Positions 51,439 through 58,138 of a DNA stretch of 64,000 bases are shown here, piece after piece. Position 1 is the first letter of the stretch; the number at the start of each line of letters is the position of its first letter. Under the pieces are notes generated by a model, which did no database searches, was not told where the DNA came from, and was given only the letters and a program-made list of their open reading frames with translations. The DNA is from Solitalea agri (GTDB lineage Bacteria > Bacteroidota > Bacteroidia > Sphingobacteriales > Sphingobacteriaceae): the NCBI RefSeq assembly GCF_023914155.1, contig NZ_JAMWYS010000058.1, forward strand, positions 288,365-352,364, given 5' to 3'. The position numbers and the translations under genes were made by a program.

Positions 51439-52230
51439 TTAATTAGTACTCTCAAAAAAGGATCTTACAAATTCATCCTCTGAATTTTCAAGCGCTTCAT
51501 AAGAACCTTCCGCTATAAATTCACCCTCTTTCAACACCATTATCCTGTCATTAGTAACCTTAGCACAAGCCATGTCATGAGTAATAATGATAGATGAGGT
51601 ATTATACTTCTTTTGAATATCGAGAATCAGCAAACTGATCTCACTGGATGTAATGGGGTCTAACCCGGTTGTAGGCTCGTCATACAACATTATTGCTGGC
51701 TTCAATATTAAGGTGCGAGCCAAGCCTATTCTTTTCCGCATCCCGCCCGAAAGATCGGATGGCATCTTATCAATAGCATCCAGCAATCCAACAGCCTCCA
51801 AAACCTCTTCAATTAATGGGATTAATTCTTCTTTACTTAGTGGTTCATCCTGACGTTGTAAAGGAAATTCAAGGTTTTCTCTAACCGACATCGAATCATA
51901 TAATGCCGAGTTCTGAAACAAGAAGCCTATCCGTCTACGTAATTCAGTTAATTCATCCTTATTTAGGTCAGTAATTTCTTTATTGAAAACTTTCAAGATC
52001 CCTGCGTCTGGGGTTAATAATCCTACTATACACTTAATTAATACCGACTTACCATGGCCAGATTTCCCCAGCACCACCAAGTTCTCACCCTTTTTCAGTT
52101 TTAAACTGATATCATTCAGCACTTGCTTATCATCGAATGACTTCTTTAAATGTTCAATTTCGAGAACGTATTCGGGCGAATTAACATTATTTTCAAGGGT
52201 TTTATTCCCAGTTTTAATCGCGCTATCCAT
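51439..52230 (-). CDS. mlaF: MlaF, ABC-transporter ATPase for phospholipid transport
   Basis: 263 residues, one nucleotide-binding domain. Walker A GKSGHGKS at about 55-62, Q loop FLFQNSALYDS, the signature LSGGMRKRIGLAR, Walker B IMLYDEPTTGLDP, and the switch His in IITHDMA. A polar 20-residue N-terminal extension precedes it. Powers lipid movement with the permease (3 bases upstream) and MlaD (6 bases downstream). Confidence 0.95.
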   Translation of the reverse strand: MDSAIKTGNKTLENNVNSPEYVLEIEHLKKSFDDKQVLNDISLKLKKGENLVVLGKSGHGKSVLIKCIVGLLTPDAGILKVFNKEITDLNKDELTELRRRIGFLFQNSALYDSMSVRENLEFPLQRQDEPLSKEELIPLIEEVLEAVGLLDAIDKMPSDLSGGMRKRIGLARTLILKPAIMLYDEPTTGLDPITSSEISLLILDIQKKYNTSSIIITHDMACAKVTNDRIMVLKEGEFIAEGSYEALENSEDEFVRSFFESTN

Positions 52231-52233
52231 TTG

Positions 52234-53046
52234 TTAATACAATAAATTAGTGATTTGAACAACCAACATATCTATTAAGAAAATAGAAATGGAAGAGGTA
52301 ACAACAGCAGAGTTGGCGGCCACTCCAACGCTTTCCGTTCCCTTATTTGAATTATATCCCTTATAACAGCCTATAAAACCAACAGCAAATCCGAATAGAA
52401 TGCTTTTGATAAAGGAGGGAATCAGATCTTCATATTCTATCGTCGCAAATATTTTGTTAAAAAAAAGCATTGCGCTCATCGTAGAGTTTATATTTACGGC
52501 CACCCAACTTCCGCAAAACGAAACAGCATCTGAGAGTATGACCAAAAGTGGAATTGTGAGGGTAGTAGCTAAAATGCGTGTTACTACTAAATATTTCATT
52601 GGGTTTGAACCTGATACTTCCATCGCATCAATTTGTTCTGTTACTTTCATGCTCCCTAACTCGGCACCAATACTCGAGGCAATTTTACCAGCACACAATA
52701 ATGAAGTTATTACTGGACCGATTTCTCGAACGATGGAAATGGAAACCATTCCAGGTAACCACGACTCTGCCCCAAAGTTGGCTAAGGTGGGTTGAGATTG
52801 CAACGTCATTACCAAGCCCATTATAAATGCTGTTAATGAAACCAGCCCAATGGAACGATATCCCACTTCAAAGCATTGCCTTATAAATGCATTCCATTCA
52901 AATCCTCTTTTAAATAGATTCTTAAAAAAATCTATAAAAAACTGAAGCATTGATCCTAACTCAATAAGAAAATTTTGAAAGGAAGTCGGCAAATATTCCG
53001 CTATTATTTCCGCAGCTGTTATTTTATTAGTTGAAGGTTGACTCAT
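52234..53046 (-). CDS. mlaE: MlaE, ABC-transporter permease for phospholipid transport
   Basis: 270 residues, five or six transmembrane helices in the MlaE fold. Family signatures: SLTAFIMGLVMTLQSQPTLANFGAESW, VREIGPVITSLLCAGKIASSIGAELGSMKVTEQIDAMEVSG (the EQIDA loop that contacts the ATPase), and GCYKGYNSNKGTESVGVAAN near the end. First gene of mlaEFD. No mlaC or mlaB gene is seen. Confidence 0.95.
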   Translation of the reverse strand: MSQPSTNKITAAEIIAEYLPTSFQNFLIELGSMLQFFIDFFKNLFKRGFEWNAFIRQCFEVGYRSIGLVSLTAFIMGLVMTLQSQPTLANFGAESWLPGMVSISIVREIGPVITSLLCAGKIASSIGAELGSMKVTEQIDAMEVSGSNPMKYLVVTRILATTLTIPLLVILSDAVSFCGSWVAVNINSTMSAMLFFNKIFATIEYEDLIPSFIKSILFGFAVGFIGCYKGYNSNKGTESVGVAANSAVVTSSISIFLIDMLVVQITNLLY

Positions 53047-53175
53047 ATATTAATAAAGTCAAAACACATACCACTACTAAGCCAAACAATCACTTAATTA
53101 ATTAATAATCAATAAAATAAAAACTTACAAGTAGTTATCTATGCCAATAATTGAGGCAAGATATACATGATTTGT

Positions 53176-53736
53176 TTACACATCTTCGAGAGGTATGCGT
53201 AGTTGATGTTTAAGCGACTTAAAAAATGAGGGAGTTGATCCGGTCATCTTTTTAAATTGATTTGAGAGATGGGCGGCACTACTATAATGAAGTTTATAGG
53301 CAATTTGCGTTAAGGTCAATTCATTATAAATAATTAATTCTTTTACTCTTTCAATTTTATGCAGCATTATGAATTGCTCAATGGTAATACCTTTTATTTC
53401 TGAAAAAATATTAGACATATAGGTATAGTTATATTTCAATTTCTCACTCAGATATGCTGAAAATGTAGATTTGGGTAACTCTTCGGCATAATGAATCATT
53501 TCAACAATAATGTTTTTAATTTTTTCAATGAGCATTACTTTTTTATCCTCTATCAATTCCAGTCCCGATTTTAACAACACGTCCTTGAGAAGATTCATTT
53601 TTTTATCTGGAAGACTCTTCAATAGTTGAATTTCCCCCAGATCAACTTTAGAATAGGAAATATTAAGATTATCCAACTCTTGTTTCACCAACAGTTTGCA
53701 ACGCAAACTCACCATATTTCTTATAAAAAGTTTCAT
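53176..53736 (-). CDS. AraC-type regulator with a metal-binding-like N domain
   Basis: 186 residues: a short N-terminal domain (about 1-75) then an AraC HTH (about 80-180: YTYMSNIFSEIKGITIEQFIMLHKIERVKELI, LTLTQIAYKLHYSSAAHLSNQFKKMTG). The N domain begins MKLFIRNMVSLRCKLLVKQEL, resembling Bacteroidota regulators whose N domain is HMA-like with a CxxC metal site. Here the first Cys is Ser10 and only Cys13 remains, so metal sensing is doubtful. AGGGG lies a few bases upstream of the ATG. Targets are unknown; stress and iron genes surround it. Confidence 0.85.
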   Translation of the reverse strand: MKLFIRNMVSLRCKLLVKQELDNLNISYSKVDLGEIQLLKSLPDKKMNLLKDVLLKSGLELIEDKKVMLIEKIKNIIVEMIHYAEELPKSTFSAYLSEKLKYNYTYMSNIFSEIKGITIEQFIMLHKIERVKELIIYNELTLTQIAYKLHYSSAAHLSNQFKKMTGSTPSFFKSLKHQLRIPLEDV

Positions 53737-53851
53737 CGAATAATCCCCTTTCTTAGATCTCCCTCAATTATTTCATAACAATCCCAATACTTTTCAATGG
53801 TTGAATAGCACCTATAATGGAACCGGAATAACACAGATCTTAGATAAACCA

Positions 53852-54040
53852 TTAGGCTAAATTTTGTTTAAGTTTTAAAAGCAATTTTTTGATCACTAAA
53901 CTTTTTTTTAGCATCTCATTGAAAATGGTAGCTTTAGGCACACCTAATAAACTATTGAAGGAATTGGAGTTGTCCCTTCCTTTTTTATAATTCCCTGAAG
54001 GTATTTTCATGGTAAGTTCATTTCCATTTGAATTATCCAT
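53852..54040 (-). CDS. Hypothetical small basic protein
   Basis: 62 residues, no family recognised. The first half is polar (N, G, S, K), the second half is a Lys/Leu-rich amphipathic helix (NEMLKKSLVIKKLLLKLKQNL). The ATG follows AAA directly, the typical A-rich context of this phylum. No signal peptide. Low-complexity composition makes this uncertain, and the opposite strand holds no gene. Confidence 0.35.
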   Translation of the reverse strand: MDNSNGNELTMKIPSGNYKKGRDNSNSFNSLLGVPKATIFNEMLKKSLVIKKLLLKLKQNLA

Positions 54041-54449
54041 TTTGTTGATTTTAAGTCATATAGTAGAAAAATGATGCCAGTGCCCACAACCGGTTTTAAA
54101 CATTTTTAACATTTAACAAATCCCTTTTACAGCATTTTAGTGCACATCATAGGCAATGGAATACGCACACAAAAACCTGAAAAACAAGAACTTACTTACT
54201 TAATCTACAATTAGACTGTAAACCAAAAAATTGGTTAATGTTCATTAAATGCGCTGGGCCTGCTTCTCTCAACCACGCTTGATGCCTGAAATAGCGTATT
54301 AAACGCTCTATTAATCTCATTAAACGTCAGTTTATCTACAATATATTCCAACCGGTAAATAATATTTAAATCATTACATATCAGTTAATTACAGCATAAA
54401 GAATGATTTATATACAAATCCTAACCGCTTCAAATGATTATGGAGGTTG
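54041..54449. other. Intergenic region
   Basis: 409 AT-rich bases without a gene. A short inverted repeat (AACCAA / TTGGTT near 54218-54233) is the only structure noticed. The promoter element of the next gene lies at its right edge. Confidence 0.4.
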
Positions 54450-54465
54450 TGGCATAATCTTTCCC
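54450..54465 (+). promoter_or_regulatory. Sigma-54-like -24/-12 element of second DUF4142 gene
   Basis: TGGCATAATCTTTCCC, ending 29 bases before the ATG at 54495. Confidence 0.5.
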
Positions 54466-54494
54466 TTGTGGTTAGATGTCAAATAATCAGTAAC

Positions 54495-55052
54495 ATGAAA
54501 AAAATTATAAAAGGTTTTGCAGCTGTAGCAGTTTGCATTACAATATTTTCCCAGATGAGCTGCAAACCGGCTCAGTCTACCTCTAAATCAATCAGTAAAA
54601 CAGATAGTGTTAGTATGTCAGATGCTGAATTATACAACAAAGCGTATAGCTATCTAATTATAAATGAGCAATCAGCAACAAATGCTCTTACTAACTCTAC
54701 TTCCACAGAGGTTAAGGCATATTCAAAAGATTTAAAAGCTGATTATGGGACTCTTAGAGAAGAATTCAGAAAATTTGCTAAGCAAAAAAATATCACCCTG
54801 AATGAAGATCTAACCACTGAAATGATAAGCATGAATACTGATTTAACTAAATTATCAGGTAGTGACTATGATAAACAATATGCGAAAACAGTAGACGCTA
54901 CGCAGACAGACCTAAGCAACGCGTTAACAACGCTTTCAAGTAAAGTTTCCGATCCTGAAATAAAGAAATGGGCTACAGAAATCAGTCCGTTGATAAATAG
55001 TTACTCCTCAAAAACTAAAGATTTCAGCGATAAATTGAGTCAGATGAAATAA
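54495..55052 (+). CDS. DUF4142 lipoprotein
   Basis: 185 residues from the ATG at 54495; a longer frame upstream would run through the promoter element. Lipoprotein signal ends FSQMSC (Cys about 25), then a short Ser-rich linker and a helical DUF4142-type domain (MSDAELYNKAYSYLIINEQSATNAL, SKDLKADYGTLREEFRKFAKQKN, MNTDLTKLSGSDYDKQYAKTVDATQ). Compared with the paralogue at 31465-32088, the conserved His of the SDHIKA and CHKD segments are replaced (DYGTL, DATQTD), so the two copies have diverged at the likely functional site. Terminator follows. Confidence 0.8.
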   Translation: MKKIIKGFAAVAVCITIFSQMSCKPAQSTSKSISKTDSVSMSDAELYNKAYSYLIINEQSATNALTNSTSTEVKAYSKDLKADYGTLREEFRKFAKQKNITLNEDLTTEMISMNTDLTKLSGSDYDKQYAKTVDATQTDLSNALTTLSSKVSDPEIKKWATEISPLINSYSSKTKDFSDKLSQMK

Positions 55053-55074
55053 TGCCATAAATGATGGTTAACAT

Positions 55075-55105
55075 AAAAAGGGATTTACTATTAGTAAGTC
55101 CTTTT
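55075..55105 (+). terminator. Rho-independent terminator
   Basis: Arms around AAAAGGGATTTACT and AGTAAGTCCTTTT (one bulge) with a short loop and following T-rich sequence, about 25 bases after the DUF4142 stop. Confidence 0.75.
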
Positions 55106-55201
55106 TCTTTTTCCTTTAAATAGATCTTATACCAGCCAACCTTTGATGACATACTGTTAAATATCCATTTCATTAGGCCTACCCCTATTGTAATAAAAAA
55201 A

Positions 55202-55546
55202 TTGGATGTGAATGAGAAAGAAGCATCAAAAAACTCCCTTACATACGCGGCAGTTCCAGTTCAAAAAAACATAGATACGATCCTGGATTTGGAAAAAGAA
55301 ACCGTCCAAAGTCGTTCTACAGCCGAGCATTTGGCCGGCGGGGTAACGACTTTTGCAGGCAGCGGTCCATACATCCTTCTTCATGTTGTGTGTTTAGGAT
55401 AGTGGATTTTAATAAACGCAGGCATAATTCCAGGAATTACACCTTTGGATCCCTTCCCTTTTCGCCTCCTAACATTTGTGGTTTTATTAGAATCAATTTT
55501 TCTTACCAAAATAAGGAGCCCTTACATAGCAAAAGAAGCGTACTGA
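55202..55546 (+). pseudogene. DUF1003 membrane protein gene, broken by an in-frame stop
   Basis: The frame reads EKETVQSRSTAEHLAGGVTTFAGSGPYILLHVVCLG, then TAG (55400-55402), and continues in the same frame with WILINAGIIPGITPLDPFPFRLLTFVVLLESIFLTK before losing similarity and ending at 55546. Both halves match the DUF1003 pattern (AERLA-D-V-FAGSW-FILLH-VW, then W-LIN-GLIPGI-PFDPFPF-LLT-V-SLEAIFLS). There is no in-frame ATG at the start, only TTG, no promoter element, and the conserved end after the second helix is missing. So it is decayed at several points. Confidence 0.8.
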
Positions 55547-55567
55547 ATTTCTCCGTTACGCTTCTTT
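55532..55567. terminator. Bidirectional terminator
   Basis: Perfect 11-bp arms AAAGAAGCGTA (55532-55542) / TACGCTTCTTT (55557-55567) with a 14-base loop. It overlaps the end of the broken DUF1003 gene and faces the stop of the convergent small gene at 55595. Confidence 0.82.
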
Positions 55568-55594
55568 AAAATGAAAACGATACCATGTATTAGA

Positions 55595-55726
55595 TTACCT
55601 TTTGCTTTCTTTTTTTGCAGTATCCTTTTTATCTTCTGATTTATTGTCAGATTTTGATTTGCTATCTTCTTTTATATGCGAAACTGATTTACGATCAGCT
55701 TGAGCTTTTTTCGGATCTTTATTCAT
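55595..55726 (-). CDS. Small charged disordered protein (43 residues)
   Basis: From the ATG at 55726 to TAA at 55595: MNKDPKKAQADRKSVSHIKE, then a repeat-like DSKSKSDNKSEDKKDTAKK segment. No hydrophobic core, composed almost only of K, D, S, E and A. No family recognised. Support for a real gene comes from a promoter element 38 bases upstream, an AT-rich leader typical of this genome and a terminator after the stop. Likely a highly soluble stress protein (inference). Confidence 0.55.
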   Translation of the reverse strand: MNKDPKKAQADRKSVSHIKEDSKSKSDNKSEDKKDTAKKESKR

Positions 55727-55764
55727 ATTACTTTATTTAAAAAAAAAGAGGTGTTTATTAATTT

Positions 55765-55780
55765 AACAATCCAATTGCCG
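55765..55780 (-). promoter_or_regulatory. Sigma-54-like -24/-12 element of the 43-residue protein gene
   Basis: On the minus strand: CGGCAATTGGATTGTT. GGCA and TT at the right spacing; it ends 38 bases before the ATG at 55726. Partial match. Confidence 0.35.
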
Positions 55781-55841
55781 TATGTTAGCCCTAAGCGTTT
55801 AAACATCTTAACTTGTTAATTAGCTCCACTCTTTTCCGGGG

Positions 55842-56405
55842 TTAATTTACTTTTTCTGCTGCTTCAATATTTACAGCACTCATGGCTACCTGCGATAATT
55901 TTTCATCCGCTGCTTTTTCTTCAACTAAAGTAGCGCCAAGTAATTTTGCTGCGGCTGATAAGCCTAAGGTGCTTGCAAACTGACTAAGCGTACCATATGA
56001 GGCTATTTCATAATGCTCAACTTTTTGTCCGGCTGAAATTATACCTGCATCACACATTGCACCGGGTTCACAAGAGTCCATGATTTCCTGGGCCTCTTTT
56101 ATCAGTCCTTCCATGGCCTCACATTTTTTAGCAACTGCTTTTTTTCCAATTGCTTCAAATACTTGTTCCACACGGGTAACCTGTTCCTTAGTTTCCAGCA
56201 GATGTTTTTCTAACGCCTTTACAAGCTCTGCTGAAGTTGCATTTTTAATCATTTTGGGTATTGCACTTGTTAAAGCTTTTTCTGCCCAATAAATATCTTT
56301 CAATTCATCTTCAAACAATTGCATAAGTTGGGAAGATTTCATTCCTCCTTTAGCGGTTCCCTTTGCATTCGCAGTTTGAGAATTGCCGTTTGTTATATTT
56401 TGCAT
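55842..56405 (-). CDS. YciE/DUF892 ferritin-like protein
   Basis: 187 residues: a polar N-terminal tail (about 1-25) and the DUF892 bundle with all expected acidic positions: LFEDELKDIYWAEKAL, LETKEQVTRVEQVF, KKCEAMEGLIKEAQ, AGQKVEHYEIASYGTL, LVEEKAADEKL. It is closely similar to the protein at 29300-29872 in the CEAMEGL and VEHYEIA segments, so those two are probably functional and the copy at 30257-30805 is not typical. The gene follows the disordered-protein gene at 11 bases, one operon. Putative metal-binding stress protein. Confidence 0.85.
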   Translation of the reverse strand: MQNITNGNSQTANAKGTAKGGMKSSQLMQLFEDELKDIYWAEKALTSAIPKMIKNATSAELVKALEKHLLETKEQVTRVEQVFEAIGKKAVAKKCEAMEGLIKEAQEIMDSCEPGAMCDAGIISAGQKVEHYEIASYGTLSQFASTLGLSAAAKLLGATLVEEKAADEKLSQVAMSAVNIEAAEKVN

Positions 56406-56416
56406 AATTGCTCTCC

Positions 56417-56905
56417 TTAATTTTTATTGTGAGGTTCGAATCCTTGACGATTTGATTTTTCTTCGTGCTGAACCTCTTGACTTTCTTCTACTTCAACCTC
56501 ACGTTTATCGTTTGTTTGTTCATCAAATGGTTGATCCTGTTGATCTACATCATTTCGCTCTTCATCCTGTTGTGGAATATTAGAATGGTGCTTATCTTCA
56601 TTTGGACCTGTTTGATAACTTCTTTGACTTTGGTCTTTACGATCTTCGTTTGGGAATTGACCTCTTTCACGGGTAGTATCCTGATTAGGCTGTTGTTTAT
56701 TTGGATCGGTTTGATGTCCTCTTTGACCTTGGTCTTTACGTTCTTCGTTTGGAAACTGACCTCTTTCACGGGTAGTACCCGGATTAGGCTGTTCTTCGTT
56801 TGAATTGCCTTGAGCTCGTTGCTGTTGTAGAGTCTCCTCTGTGCTGTTTTGATTTGATTGACGGCCAGTGTTTTGGCTATTGTTGTCATTTTGATTGGTA
56901 TTCAT
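56417..56905 (-). CDS. Disordered Gln/Asn-rich protein with a 33-residue tandem repeat
   Basis: 162 residues from the ATG at 56905; an in-frame TTG 30 bases upstream is less likely. Almost no hydrophobic residues. Two adjacent 33-residue repeats share QPN, TTRERGQFPNE and RKDQ-QR (56594-56791), followed by an acidic, Q/E-rich end (VDQQDQPFDE, KREVEVEESQEVQHEEK). Predicted fully disordered. No family known, but the composition is like hydrophilins. It is the first gene of an operon with a YciE-like ferritin, which suggests a desiccation, osmotic or oxidative stress role (inference). Confidence 0.62.
   Translation of the reverse strand: MNTNQNDNNSQNTGRQSNQNSTEETLQQQRAQGNSNEEQPNPGTTRERGQFPNEERKDQGQRGHQTDPNKQQPNQDTTRERGQFPNEDRKDQSQRSYQTGPNEDKHHSNIPQQDEERNDVDQQDQPFDEQTNDKREVEVEESQEVQHEEKSNRQGFEPHNKN
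56594..56791 (-). repeat. Two 99-bp tandem coding repeats
   Basis: Two in-frame copies of a 99-base unit. The identical segment GGTCTTTACG (plus strand) recurs at 56632-56641 and 56731-56740, exactly 99 bases apart; the protein units differ at about a quarter of positions. It could expand or contract by slippage. Confidence 0.85.
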
Positions 56906-57258
56906 ATTTGAGTGTAAATTTAAATAGTGAACCAATTTTCACTAAGCCAAAGATGAGGTTCCAAAGTCGGCTTATATTACACCTTGACAGTAAAATCTTA
57001 CATAATTCACAGATTAAGAATCAGATATCGACCATCCAAACAGTCATTCAACTCACACTCATCAAAGCAAACTCATGCTGTGTCCCGTTAGGAATCACAG
57101 CCTAGCCAGGCCCGTACGGTATGACTGCAGGCAGATAGGGGGACTAGGATGGTTACTTCTAGCTGTAATTTAAGGAGCGGGAGATTTGACGAGTTCGCTC
57201 AGTGTTGCGTGGAGTAAATTACTTCTTGAGACGTTAACTTACTTTGTGGTTAATCTCT
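56906..57258. other. Intergenic region with a GC-richer island
   Basis: 353 bases without a supported gene. From about 57075 to 57230 the composition is clearly richer in G and C than the surroundings (for example CCTAGCCAGGCCCGTACGG and GGGGGACTAGGATGG). A 33-codon plus-strand frame (ATG near 57075, MLCPVRNH...) runs through it but has no recognisable similarity, and no tRNA or rRNA fold was seen. Confidence 0.5.
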
Positions 57259-57813
57259 TTATTGTATAGATTTTTTCTTTCCGGATCGATCTATTATTAG
57301 AATACTGGTTACTTCCATAATACCCGAGCTCCAATAGTTTTTTGCAATATCTCTTTCAACATACACCCTGCCTTCGGTGCTTCCTGCTTTAATTCCGTTT
57401 ACCGATAATAGAAAAAGTTTATCCCAAGTAGGTGAAGACGCAAAAGGGTTATATCCCCAAGTATTATTTCCTTTAGGTGTTGCCCCTAAAACGCCAATTG
57501 TTGGTATATAAACATATTTACCATCCACCTGTACTTCAATGAACATTTCAAAAGCTTCTTTAGATAAGCAATTATCATTGTCTGGATCATAAGCCTGCCA
57601 TTTAAAATTTAGAAGAACTGAGGGTTCACTTGCCATGGTATTAAGCTTATATTTTACGGTCATGTCAGAAACTAAGCAAGAACCAATAGAAAATCTGTTA
57701 TAATCATCAAATTGTCCTTCAAGGGTGCCTGAAACAGACCATTGCCCATAAGAAAACAAAGAGAATAAATTGGAAGCGATGAACAATAGTTTAGCAAAAT
57801 GTTTAGAGCCCAT
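57259..57813 (-). CDS. Secreted hypothetical protein
   Basis: 184 residues, no recognised family. The signal peptide ends near FSYGQ (about 24). The mature part seems a beta-sandwich: WSVSGTLEGQFDDYNRF, MTVKYKLNTM, VLLNFKWQAYDPDNDNCLSKEAFEMFIEVQVDGKYVYIP, with a C-terminal SILIIDRSGKKKSIQ. DPDNDNCLS resembles a Ca-binding loop but stands alone. Alone in its transcription unit. Composition is normal for the window. Confidence 0.6.
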   Translation of the reverse strand: MGSKHFAKLLFIASNLFSLFSYGQWSVSGTLEGQFDDYNRFSIGSCLVSDMTVKYKLNTMASEPSVLLNFKWQAYDPDNDNCLSKEAFEMFIEVQVDGKYVYIPTIGVLGATPKGNNTWGYNPFASSPTWDKLFLLSVNGIKAGSTEGRVYVERDIAKNYWSSGIMEVTSILIIDRSGKKKSIQ

Positions 57814-58138
57814 AGTTTATAGGGTAATGTCTTTAATAATTTAACCATAAATTCTGTTAAGTCCAACCATTTAAATGCGGGAAACCAAACTGACGACATT
57901 AACGAAAAGCCATTACTTCTCGTCAAAGAACGTTCCAATAGCTATGGATTGAAGGCGAAACGCTCATACCTATCCATGCTTTTATAAATGCCCCATCATT
58001 CAATATTCACATATAGATCTTTAGCCAATTACCTTATTTTACCTTCATCAACGCATCTTTCATAAATCACTCCAAAACAAAAGGGTCCCTGAATTAAATT
58101 CAGAGACCCTTCTTATTATTATTTTAACCTTAAAAAAC
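57814..58138. other. Intergenic region
   Basis: 325 bases between two minus-strand genes. The left part is the leader of the hypothetical gene at 57259-57813. The right part holds the terminator at 58081-58111. No other feature seen. Confidence 0.5.
58072..58111 (-). terminator. Rho-independent terminator of the beta-helix lipoprotein gene
   Basis: Arms 58081-58095 and 58097-58111 (15 positions, one G-T pair). On the minus strand it is followed by TTTTGTTTT. It lies 28 bases past the stop at 58139. Confidence 0.85.

Noticed and set aside
56465..56803. Hydrophobic 112-codon frame opposite the repeat protein gene
   Set aside because: Same effect of a Gln/Glu/Asn-rich gene read backwards; no start context or family.
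56906..56940. TGGTTC-N5-TTAAA upstream of the repeat protein gene as a promoter element
   Set aside because: The C at the -12 position is missing and the first half deviates; not counted in the set.
57075..57235. GC-rich island as a tRNA or rRNA fragment
   Set aside because: No cloverleaf arms, CCA end or known rRNA segment could be recognised.
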